This document shows, in pieces, positions 1 through 10,387 of a stretch of DNA of 64,000 nucleotides. Numbering within the stretch: the stretch's first letter is position 1; each line of letters opens with the position of its first letter. Position numbers and translations under genes: made by a program. The stretch lies in the NCBI GenBank assembly GCA_013396995.1, contig VWZP01008455.1, forward strand, positions 3,500,320 through 3,564,319, read 5' to 3'. The DNA comes from Dicaeum eximium (lineage: Eukaryota > Chordata > Aves > Passeriformes > Dicaeidae). The notes below the pieces were generated by a model. It worked only from the letters and a program-made list of their open reading frames with translations. It ran no database searches and had not been told where the DNA came from.

Positions 1-869
1 TCACTGGATTCTGTGGCTGAGGTACTGCAGGCTTGCTGCAAAACCATCAATTTTGGTGGTTGGGCCCCAAAGTTTCTTTCCCATTTTGTGGCAGTTTGGC
101 AGCTGAACCAAGTCTAACTACATTGATGCATTTTTTCCTACTGGAATCCATGTCCTGATAGCTTGAATGTGAAGACAGTGAGATTTCCATATTGGATAGT
201 GACAGTAGGGCTGGGAAAGGGATGCTGTGAGCACTGTGGAGGGTGAAATATTTGTGGGGAAACACAGAAGTGCAGTGGGACAGATTCTCTGTTAATTCCC
301 CTGAGCAAGGCTGGCTAAGTTTGGACAAAAAGATTTTGTCCAAAATCTTTTTTGTTTCAAGCTGAACAAACTCAATTTATGTCCCCTGAAATAGTAATTT
401 TCAGTTTGTTCCACCTGGAGGGGTGACAAAGGTGACTATACCTGCACTATGTGGTAACCTGGCAGAGGGACTAAAAGACCTTGTTAGGAGTTAAAAGATT
501 ATTCATTGAAAACCTTGCCAGTGAAAAGCTGTCAAGCTGAAATTGCTGGCTGGACTTTAATTCCCAGGATGGGCACTGCTTTGTTATTTTTAGGTGTTTG
601 CTGCTGTTGTGATCAATATGAGTTGTACTTTTCATGAGTCTTCATATTCTGCTGTTCTGAGTGGAGTGCTGGTCGTGTATTTCATTGTCAGTCTCCTGTA
701 ACTCATTTTATGTTCTCCAGCATTAATCTTTCCTTGTCAATGTTTTCTAAATCTAATCCAGCAGAGCCTCAGGAAAAATAAAGCAATTGTTTAAATTGAT
801 GGCTTTGAACAGAATAAATCATAAATCAGTCTATGATCTTTGAAACCTTTCTTCATCTAGAAAGTGTGG
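1..869. other. Unique noncoding sequence
   Basis: No coding frame, repeat family or RNA gene is recognisable. The only structure seen is a pair of nested inverted repeats at 323-352 (listed separately). The DNA becomes increasingly T-rich from about 840 onward, leading into the low-complexity block. Confidence 0.6.
323..352. repeat. Nested, mutually exclusive hairpins
   Basis: Two perfect inverted repeats share sequence. GGACAAAA (323-330) pairs with TTTTGTCC (334-341) across a 3-base loop. AAAAAGATTTT (327-337) pairs with AAAATCTTTTT (342-352) across the 4-base loop GTCC. The two hairpins cannot form together. No transcription unit is seen around them, so a function is not claimed. Confidence 0.6.
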
Positions 870-1313
870 GGGTTTTTTGTGGTTGTGTTGGGGTTTTGGG
901 GTTTTTTTCTTTTTCTATTTTTCTTTTTTAAAATTTTTTTTCTTTTAAAAATGATTTTAAATTTTTTTCTATTTTTTTTTTAGAATTTTTTATTTTAAAT
1001 TTCTTTTCTTTCCTTTTTTCTTTTTCTTTTTTCTTTGTTGTTTTTTGTTGTTTTCGTTTTTGTTTTTGATTTTTTGTTGTTGTTTTTTATTCGTTTTTTG
1101 TTGTTGTTTTTATGTAGTTGTTTATGTAGTTGTTTATTTCGTTGTTGTTGGTTTTTTGGTTTTTTTTGTCTGAATTTTTTTTTTGTTGATGTTTTTTTTT
1201 TTTNNNNNNNNNNNNNNNNNNNNNNNNNNNNNNNNNNNNNNNNNNNNNNNNNNNNNNNNNNNNNNNNNTTTTTTTGTTTTGGTTTTTTTTTTGGTTGGTT
1301 TTTTTTTTTTTTT

Positions 1314-1358
<45 letters not shown>

Positions 1359-1365
1359 TTTTTTC
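870..1365. repeat. T/G-rich low-complexity block
   Basis: About 500 bp in which the plus strand is almost entirely T with interspersed G: degenerate GTT, GTTTT and CTTTT units, and long T homopolymers from about 1300 to 1357. It is interrupted by an N gap. The lysine-rich (minus) and phenylalanine-rich (plus) frames across it are products of the base composition, not genes. Confidence 0.85.
1204..1268. other. Assembly gap (65 N)
   Basis: A run of 65 N inside the T/G-rich block, where homopolymers would be expected to break sequencing or assembly. The true length is unknown. Confidence 0.98.
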
Positions 1366-1506
1366 TCCTCTCCTCCTGGAATGTGGTTCTTGAGCTCGGG
1401 TTAGAGATGTGCAGGAGGGCCGTGCCACCTGCAGGTGCTGGGGAGAGGCTGCAATCCTCTGCAGCGCCTGGCTGAGCTGCCCCTGCAGGGCTCTGCAGGT
1501 GACCAA

Positions 1507-1614
1507 AATACACCCACTGCCCTCTCCTTCCCAAATACACCCACTGCCCTCTCCTTCCTGAATACACCCACTGCCCTCTCCTTCCAAAATACACCCACTG
1601 CCCTCTCCATCCTC
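1507..1614. repeat. 27-bp minisatellite, four copies
   Basis: Four tandem units start at 1507, 1534, 1561 and 1588, an exact 27-bp period. The shared core reads AATACACCCACTGCCCTCTC; differences are limited to the last few bases of each unit (CTTCCC, CTTCCTG, CTTCCAA, CATCC). Because 27 is a multiple of three, frames on both strands stay open and give repeated peptides, which explains the overlapping frames here. Confidence 0.95.
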
Positions 1615-3790
1615 CTCTCGCCAGCAGAACACATGAACACGACAGAAACTGCTGTTCCAGAACCCCCACATGGACTAAATGTGCGTGGAAAGGGCTGGTA
1701 GGGGATGGTTTTTCCTTTCTGTGGCATTCCCAGGGAAAAGTTCGTGCAGTCGAGGTCCCCAAGGGCCGCTCTTGGGTTTGTTGGCTGCTTTAGGAGCTGC
1801 TTCTCCTCTCTCGGCAGGGAGAGCCCGGTCGGACAGTGTCAGGTTTATTTTTGTTTTTTTTTCTTCTTGATCCCGACAAAGATGGGAACCCAACTCCCTG
1901 GTCCCTTGGGGGGAGTTCCCACTGCTGAGTTCTTTTCTTTCAGGGCTGAAGAATGAGCCAGACACTTTCTCTTTTTCTGGTCTTCAAGGTCTTGTTTATT
2001 CTTATCTTTAAGTTCAGCATACTGTCTGCACACCAGCCTCAGCATGCTGGAAGCAAGGCACAAAATGGACCAAAAGGGGCAAAAAAACCCTGGACCAGGT
2101 AGCTTAGTGCTGGAGGTGTGCTATACACAGATTATCTTCTAGGTTTGCTTTTAGATGCTGGTAGTTTGTTTTTTCTATTTGTTTGCCTTCCTCTGCCTCT
2201 CTGTTGTCTGGTTGTGGCAGCTGTTATGGGATGGCAAGGGAAAATGAGAATTAATAGACCCTGCAATGTGTGAGGCAGAGGAATGCATTCTGTCCTGTTC
2301 CAGAGGGTGTAAAACCACTGCATGTCAGCTCTTTGAGAAGCTGTAGCAAGCCTGCAACAAAAATGGACTTAAGTAAAACTCACATCGTGGCTTGAAGTTA
2401 CAAGATTGAGTTTCCCTCACCTCTGTTTGTCCTTCAGGTTTGTTATTGGATATAAACCTTTTTTCTTAGGAATCCAGGCAGGGAAGCTGGAAGTAGTCAA
2501 ATATAAATGCATCCTTCTCTTGCTCCTGTTTATTTAATCCTGTGGGACTGTGGAGAGCAGTCCAGCAGACAGAGACAGTTGTCTGCTGAGGGTACCATGA
2601 AAAGTGGCCCTCAGCCCCTTTTAAAGCAGGGCAATAACATGCAATATTTATTGTATATGTTGAATGCTCAGAAATTATGTTTTGGTTGAAATTTATACCC
2701 GGCCAGGCCCCTGGAGGGCACCAACAGCCAACGTTAGGATTTTTCACTCCCTTTTAGCTCTTGCCCGCTGACATGCAGCACTGTGGAGACGGCAAATATA
2801 TCCCCACTATAGATTAAAGTGAGCTTGCTTTGCCTCGCATAATTTGAAAATTCAAAAGACCAATTTCTTAGTGTAATTGAAAACCGCTACATTTCAGGCT
2901 TATTCATTGAATCAGTATTTCCAGTTAGAATTCAAATTAATCTTCCTACCTTTAAACAAGATAACGAGGGTGTAGTTATATTTACTCAGCCTTTTAACAA
3001 TCAGGTTCAGTGTAGCTGCATATGATTAACTACACACACACAATTGCAGGGGGTGAGTGCGGGCACAGCTCGAGCCAGGAGGGGAATTCATCTCCGAAGG
3101 CTGAAAATCTGAACTGACAGCTCAACACTCAGCCTAATGCCTGAGTCCCTCTGGAAGGAAAAGTAAAGAGGGAGGAAGGTGAAATGACCAGCCCAACAGA
3201 AGAGCCGTGTCAGCTTCTCTAGGATTCCCCATGGACTTGTTTTTTTTGTTTTAAATTTAGCCTGGAGGCCTCTTGCTTTAAAGTTGCCTTAATGCAACTT
3301 TGCTGAATTACTTCCAACAGCTGTCAGAGAGATGTGACATCCCAGAGAGCTTGTGGAGCACATCTGGGTGCTCTGGGGGTCGCTCAGCTGGAAACAAAAG
3401 TCTGAGCTTTGTGCACTCCCTGCTCTGCACCACAGGAGTCTGATGTTGGGGGGTAAATTGGGGGTAAAAATCCTTAATTCCTTGAAATAACAACAGATGG
3501 GTTTTAAGAGCTCAGCTCTCTAAAGAGAAGCCTAAGGGATAATTTGACCAGTCTCATCCTGAGGCTTTGTGGACCGATTTTGTCTTTGAAGGGGCTTGGA
3601 CCACGGATTTGGTGTTTGCAGCAGCATCATCACTCTGCTGTGTGGTGATGTCAGGTGGGACTTGGCGTCTGCTCTGCGGGCCATGAGGCCATCAGGGGAA
3701 ATCTGAGTTCTGGACATGAGAAAATGGGGATTGAGTTTGTTTGGGCAGCCCCACAAGTCCAAGTCCCACAAGTTTAATGTGTAGAGAGTC
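1615..3790. other. Unique noncoding sequence
   Basis: No gene or repeat family recognised. A very short CA run lies near 3029-3041. The part from about 2780 to 3010 is AT-rich, non-repetitive and of high complexity. It could be a conserved noncoding element, but only cross-species alignment could show that. Confidence 0.5.
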
Positions 3791-4066
3791 CCCTGTCCAT
3801 AATCTTTCCCCTGAATTGCCAGCATGAACTGGGAAGAGCAGAAGTTGTGCCCCAATGCATTATTTTTGAAAGGCTGGATGTTGAGCTTGCTGTGTGAAAT
3901 CCACATGTGAGCTACCAGGGGTTTTTANCCCTGTCCATAATCTTTCCCCTGAATTGCCCAGCATGAACTGGGAAGAGCAGAAGTTGTGCCCCAATGCATT
4001 ATTTTTGAAAGGCTGGATGTTGAGCTTGCTGTGTGAAATCCACATGTGAGCTACCAGGGGTTTTTT
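3791..4066. repeat. 137-bp direct duplication around a single N
   Basis: The segment 3791-3927 is repeated at 3929-4066, starting CCCTGTCCATAATC and ending in the run after CTACCAGGGG. The copies differ by a single-base indel (GCCAGC versus GCCCAGC) and are otherwise identical by eye. One N (3928) sits exactly between them. This is the pattern expected when two overlapping contig ends are scaffolded instead of merged, so I read it as a probable assembly duplication. A young tandem duplication is the alternative. Confidence 0.9.
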
Positions 4067-6117
4067 ATTCTGGATGGCACCTTGCATATGTTTTTCAGTC
4101 ACAGACTGGAATAATTCCAGGGAAGCTGCTGTGTTCTGTTACCTAATTAATAATACATCCTTTTAAAGAATAAATAATAAAATCAATGCATATTTAAGTG
4201 ATCAGCTAGAGTAACTTCAAAAGCACTGGTTTGGGCCATGAGCTGCATAAAACAGTGCTGTGCTACACTGCAAACTCTGACTAGAGCAAAACTTGGGATG
4301 TGTGATTATGCTTTTAACTACTTGGATGGTTTAATGTGTCAAATTTCGTGACTTTTTTCTTTCCTCTCTTAGAGAGAAAGGATGAAAAATACAGTTTAGT
4401 GAGCCAAGTGAAGTAGTGGAGATAAAATGGTTACTTTTCCAGAAGGGATTTGTAGCTAAGATGAGATCTGCAGCCCAAGGTGAAGTGGTAAAGCCGCTGC
4501 CCAGCATCACCTTATCCCCAACCAGCTGTTAGGCAACAAGCTGCTCTGCAAAGCAGCTTAGTGACCATTCCCTTCTGGTGAGGAATGCAGGGCAAAATGT
4601 GATGTAAAACTCATATTTGGGGGAGGATTTTTACCTACTGCTGTCACTGTCCCTGTACAAGGCTGACCAATGCTTCTCATGGTGCAGTTTCTCATGAGCA
4701 ATGTGAGAACTGAGCTTTTTGCATCAGCTTTTGCCACTGTCACTTCTGCTGATCCTTGTAACAGCTACTGACACTGGGTTTTGTAATAACTTTACTGGGG
4801 GAGAAGAAAAAGTTTTGGCAAAGATTTCAAGTGGTTGTGAAGAAACAGATTGTTTTTTCATTCTGTAATGGCAATTTCTCCTCACCAACACAGACTGTTT
4901 GCAGGGGGAGTGGAAATGAGGGTGTGGAGTCCCAGGGGGAGCTTCCCCAACAGACCAATTTTGCTTGTGTAAAAACCTTTAGGTTTGTTTTCCTCTGGAA
5001 ATATGTTTCCATGTTCAGGGATTTCCTTGGTTTTTAGAAGAGTCTTTGGCAGAGGTGATGGGCAAATAAGGAGAACCTCTCCATCCCTGCTGTGCCTTCC
5101 TGCAGTTCCTGCTCCGTGTGCATCCCCCAACCTCCTTTTCCAGAGGTTTGCTCCAAAATTCCCAGGGCACGGGGGATCTTCCACTCTCTCTGTCTTTCAC
5201 ATGATTCAAGGAGTAGCAACCAAGACCAAAAACCAGCAATAATTGTATTTTGGGATGCTTCAGGAGCTGCCTGCACACGGGTGAGCAACACCAGTGTGTT
5301 GCCTCCTGGCACGAAGTGTTGGGGATTCAAGGCTGGAGCTACCACAGGATCAAACTGCACATCCTGCAACACAAACCAGGATTGCTTTGATGGGAGCTGA
5401 GGCTTTAATTTAATTTGCACAGGCTCCAGATGAATGGCCTGAGTGATGAAAATGGATGGGGCTGCAAATGGGTTCGGAGAGGACGGGGAGCTGCCGAGGG
5501 AAGGGAGCTCAGCCATGGGCTGGGAGGCAGGACCCTGTCCTGGCCTGAGCAGGGAGTGATGCTGGCAGGTTTTCATCTCCTGCCTGCCAGTCAGGAGCTC
5601 TGCAGGCCTGCAGGCAGTTCAGCTCTGTGAGATTTCTGCTTGGGGCAGAGCAGTGCCGAGGTACCGGGCTGTGCGTGCCCCTGGAGCCCGAGCACCGCTC
5701 CCATTTACAGCACTGAAAGTCAATTTTAGCCCCAATCAACGACCAAAACTCAATCACCTCAGTGCTGTACAAAAATACATACAAAATGGAATATGCCAAC
5801 AGCCACAGAGGCCATTGATTTAGGAGACTTCAGACCCCATTTCTTTCCAGTGTCTGAAGGATTCACTGAGGCTGGAGATGTTCAGGGCTCAGGTGGTCAG
5901 TTCTACACAAGAATCATTAGAGAACAGATTCTTTAAAGTCATCACCAGCATTTTGTAAAATATTTTTCTTTGACAAGTGACTTCTACAAGTGGAGATCAT
6001 CTTTATTTAAAAAATAATATGTTGTCTTATAGCTCTGAAATTGATCTCAGAAAGGCCAAAGATTCCATTTTTCAGTCATCTGCTTCCTGGGAACCATCTG
6101 GCTCCATTAAAGGTGAG
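4067..6117. other. Unique noncoding sequence
   Basis: No gene, LTR or LINE recognised. The overlapping frames between about 4880 and 5630 on both strands have no family resemblance, and none is flanked by convincing splice or start signals. Confidence 0.5.
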
Positions 6118-6146
6118 AATTAACTTACTTAGCTAGTAAGTTAATT
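6118..6146. repeat. Perfect 11-bp hairpin beside a CR1 tail
   Basis: AATTAACTTAC (6118-6128) is followed by a 7-base spacer TTAGCTA and the exact reverse complement GTAAGTTAATT (6136-6146). It abuts the CR1 3' end that follows directly. Confidence 0.7.
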
Positions 6147-6187
6147 GATCCTAATGGGTCCCTTCCAACTTGAGATATTCTATATTA
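6147..6187 (+). mobile_element. CR1 LINE 3' end (tail fragment)
   Basis: GATCCTAATGGGTCCCTTCC followed by AACTTGAGATATTCTAT matches the avian CR1 3' terminal block as I know it. Only the last 35-40 bp is recognisable, consistent with the severe 5' truncation usual for CR1. No coding part is present. Confidence 0.65.
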
Positions 6188-6713
6188 AGCAAGAATGATT
6201 TGGGAGCCTTGCCAGTGAATGACTTGGAGGAGATCTTGCATTTTAATTCTCAAAAATGGTGTTTCAACTCTTTATTTGTTTCCCCAATATCTCCCAGGTT
6301 GGATATCAAGCTATGTTAGTTAAACCTTTATCACTTCTGCAAAAATTAAGTCTTTCAAAGGGACAGCTTTAAAGATTTAAAGGTCTCTGCCTTTCAAGGG
6401 TGCTTTTAACAGATGTATCTTTGCTGAAATGTTCCTTAGCACAATTGCAGTGCAGTTAATTTACCACCCTTTGGAACTGACTTGTGAACTGGATAATGGA
6501 AATTACCCCAACTTCTGTGTGTGCTCCCAGCTGCTTAAAGATGGTGATTGCAACAGCAGGGAAACAAACAGCTCTGTGCTCCCTGAAAATGAGATTTACC
6601 TTGTACCACTCGTGTGCTCCTGAGGAATCCTGGAAATTACTTTCGGTTATCAAATCCAGCTCCTGATTTTGAGAGCAACTTTACAAGAGAAATTCAGTGG
6701 AATAACCTGGAAG
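6188..6713. other. Unique noncoding sequence
   Basis: Nothing recognised. Short frames on both strands near 6430-6670 overlap one another and match no known protein. Confidence 0.45.
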
Positions 6714-7150
6714 GATGTTGGAGAGGTCATGTAACTCATCCATCAGCCCCAAGGCAGGATCAGCTCTATATTAATCCTGACAGATATTTATTCAATGTGT
6801 TCTGAAAGATCTCCAATGGTAGAGAGGTGCTCAGCTAATCTATTCTGTCTCCTCATCCCTGCTGTTAGAAAGGTTTTCTTGACATTTACCCTGGATGTTT
6901 CTTCTTGTAATTAGTCAGGAAAACTGAATGACTTATCTGTCCTAGGTATGGAAAAAGATGATATTCTGCTCTGTGTGCATGAAGACTTTGAGGTCCCCCA
7001 TGAGCTGTCTGTTCTTCAGGGCAAGCAGACCATAATGTTTTTAATCTTCCATCATGTCACATTTGCAGATCTCTGATCAGTCTCATTGCCCTCCTGGTAC
7101 TCTGCAGTCAGGCTGAATCTCTCCTGATCTAGAATCTTTCTCAAGTGTCT
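6714..7150 (-). mobile_element. Old CR1/L3-like LINE remnant
   Basis: Read in the antisense direction, the block order matches the 3' region of an ancient CR1/L3-type LINE: AACTCATCCATC and CCAAGGCAGGATCAGCTCTA near 6730-6765, AAAGATCTCCAATGGTAGAG near 6806, TTAGAAAGGTTTTCTTGACA near 6866, a TTTTTAATCTTCCATCATGT stretch near 7038, and CTCATTGCCCTCCTGGTACTCTGC near 7081. Divergence is high and there are many indels, so this is an old copy. The identification is from memory of the family, not from an alignment. Confidence 0.5.
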
Positions 7151-10100
7151 AAAATAGCCTCCATCACCCACTTTTGATTCAGTAGCAGTGTTTGGAATAT
7201 GTCAGCTATCAACACTAAAGTAAACAAGTGCTATTATTTAGGTATTATTTCCTCTAACTGGATCAGTCTGCCCTAGTAACAGTAGCCCTGTAGTAGGTAA
7301 AATTAGGCATAATACTAAATATTAGTTTGGAAAGAAATGTGCATTTTAAGGTGAAATTGGAGTTCTAAAGCAGGATTTAGCAATGGCAAAGCTCAGTATT
7401 TTTGCCCAGTGATTTGGATCCAAGCAGTTTCTGTCTTGACCTTTCCAAACTGATGTTTCCCTCTGTTCTTTACCTGTTTTCTCAGCTCTGAATACCCAGG
7501 GTTTCATTGACTTTTGTGTGTGTTTCTATTCCTTATATCATGTTCTAGATCTCTCTTGTTGTGGGAGTTACTCCTCATTTGCACACGTTCCATGATGTGA
7601 CAACTTATTAAATAGCAGATGACACTTGTTGCTGATTCTGTCACATGAAACTTCTTCAGAGCCTTTTTTCCTCCTGCAATTAAATCCTGCATCTTAGTTG
7701 CTGCCTTTTGTTTCCTTTGAACTCATCAGGGGAGGAATATAATCAGATATTTGAAATTACAATCTTGGCTAAGAGGCAACATGAAGGCGATGAGTGCTTC
7801 ACATCTTTGTTTAGCATTCCAAAGCTGGGGAGGAGACAGGCCAAACAATCTGCACTCATTTCTGGGCAACAATTTAGGATTCTGGGCAGTTGGATACTGC
7901 CCTAAGCAGCTTTCAGGAAATAAGATTCAGTTGATCAAGGTGGGCGAATAAAGCTGCCAAAGCAGAAGCTGGAGGGATTTAAGAGTCACTCCCAGCTGAG
8001 GGGTGCATCTATTCCTCATCCTGCTGCAAGTTAGGGCTGTGCAGAAGTAGAGATGGCAGGGATAATGTGCAGGTGAAAATTTGGGATCAAAGGAGTCGAT
8101 TTGATCCCTTTAAACCAGTCCAGAAGTCTCCACAGAACCTCTGGCTCTCCCCAGTGAGCCTCACCACGACCCCGTGTGGGCCCAGCAGTGGAAAAAGTTG
8201 TGATGTGCCAAGGGGAAATCAAGAAATAGGAAACTCTCACTGATGCCTTGAACTACTGAATTAGCAGCAAATTTGCTGGCTAAAAGAAGTCCAGCTGGTG
8301 TTCAGAAATGAGTTGCTTTCCCAACTTCAAAGCCTCCATCAGGCTGTCCAGGGAGGATAATTCCTTCCATGAACAGTTCATTTAACTCCTGAATGCAGGA
8401 GCTAAGTGAGCTCCTGATAGAGGCTTCTTTTTTTTATGTCTTGCAAAGAAGCGTTGAGCAGTTTGGGCTTAAGGTGAGAGAAGACCTCTCTTGAAAGGTT
8501 TTTATGGAAATTGCTTCTGTAACAGAGTCAGGGAGAAACCTTTCTGCACCACAATTGCAGGAGAAAAGGAACCATATGAGTTATAGCTGAGGGAAATTGG
8601 CTTTAATTTTGAAGCTGTGGTGATTTCCTCAGAAACCTCGTTCTCCAGGATGTGTGCCAGGGGCTTTCAGGAGAGGTTTTAGGTCTGAGCATTGCTTGGA
8701 TCTTGCCTGTCAGAGCCCTTCTGTCCTGGGGCTGTTGTGAGGGGGGAGTGGGGTTTAAGTGGATCAGGGAAGTGTTGGTCAGTTTGGATGCTCCAGAGCA
8801 GGCAACGAGGGGACAGTTCATAGGGAGACTTTGGGCTCAGTCTGGTGTTTATTCCCTTTTTTGAAGGTGCTGCAGCTGGTAAAATTCTGGCTAATTTTTG
8901 TGACAGTGAAACTTCCAAAATTGCTTTTTCCTTCTGCGAGCTGGCTTTGAGAAGTATTGGCTCCCCCTGACATTCTGCACACTGTGCTGAATCCAGAAGG
9001 GCTTTTCTGTGCTGAAGTGGAGCCACAATAATTTCTGAGCTCTGTGCCTTGTTTCAATTATTTACCTCTGCAAAAGAGATTTTTATAAATCCTCCCTTCT
9101 CTTTCATATTATTAACTTTCTTGTCAAACTTTTATTTAAACCACAGGGACAAAGACAGATCTTTTCTTTATAGCTCTGCAGAGCTAGATTTACTTCTCTG
9201 ACCTGTTTCAGCGTGATTGAAAGCTAATCTGTCTCCTTTTTATTGGCTTTTGGTAAAGCATGTATTTCTCTGTTTCCCTTTTTCATTCTGTATTGTCTTG
9301 TGAAAATATGTAACTTCACTTTGGGCTGTAAAAAATTATCCTCCTACGGGAAAGGGAAAAAAAAATGACAACCCTTAATCCAATCCAAGAGAAGCTTTAT
9401 GTCTTTAATTAGCTTGTTGGATTGCATTCATGGATGATTCAAGTCAAATGAACTCTGAGAAATAATAAAGGTCCTGTGGCCACCTCTGACCTCACAGAGA
9501 GGAGTGCTAAAGCCAGAAAGCTTTTTTGGCTCAACATCAGTGACAACTACTTGAGTTGCTCTTTTTTTTTGGGAGTTAATTTTGCCATAAAAGCCTGTGG
9601 AGTGCTCTCACTGCAGTTAACTTGCCTGGCCAAGGGCATGATGTGGCTTGTGGGCTGCTGACTCCTAAGACTGATATTTTAAATTCTGTTGCTCTCCCCT
9701 TTATAATTAGTCCACTTTATAATCAGTCCTTTCAGTGCTCTAATCCTACAGTGTATATTTCTAACCCCTCTGCAGGAGTTATTTACCTTTTTTTTTTTAA
9801 TGTACCTGAGGATATAAAATTATTTCTGTGTTATGCTGGAGTTTTAAAGCTTATATTACACTTTATAGAGGCTGTTCATGTTTTGCCTGGCCCAGGTGGA
9901 TTAAATTGTGGTCATACACAGCATTGTTTCAGGCAGAGAAGATTCTGCTCCATTTATTTGTAATTCTTTTTGTTTTTAAAGAGCTGAATGAGCACGAGGG
10001 TAATGCTCAGGGGTATTGATCCTGGGACTTATTTTGGTAGAAGGTGCTGACTCACAGCAGCAACCCAAAATTGATCAGTTTTCCTCCTGTCCAGTGGGGA

Positions 10101-10305
10101 GCATCTCTGTGGTGTCTCCAGCATGCTCCTGACCCTCTGCAGCAGGACCAGCACTTCAGATCATTTCCCAGACGTAAAATCTTGCTGTTTGCAAGGTGTC
10201 TGCAGGACTGGGAACAGCACTGAAACCTGCACTCTTGCTACCTGCTTTAGTTTAAATTTATCAGTGAATTTTACCTCTTTCTGTTCAGCGTCTTCTGCTG
10301 TCAGT
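7151..10305. other. Unique noncoding sequence
   Basis: About 3 kb with no gene recognised. The part up to roughly 7700 may be further diverged LINE sequence continuing from the CR1/L3-like relic, but I cannot align it. Only short homopolymers are seen elsewhere. Confidence 0.45.
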
Positions 10306-10387
10306 GTGTAAATAAGTGCTATATAAGTGTAAATAACACCATATATGTGCAAATAAGTGCTGTGTTTAAGTGTAAATAAGTGCTATG
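10306..10387. repeat. Diverged short tandem repeat, about 20-23 bp
   Basis: Four related units begin at 10306, 10327, 10347 and 10370, sharing GTGTAAATAA or GTGCAAATAA. The 17-mer GTGTAAATAAGTGCTAT is identical at 10306-10322 and 10370-10386. Confidence 0.7.

Noticed and set aside
995..1762. Minus-strand 255-codon frame, lysine-rich, spanning the N gap
   Set aside because: It is built from a poly(T/G) tract, unknown bases translated as X, and the 27-bp minisatellite.
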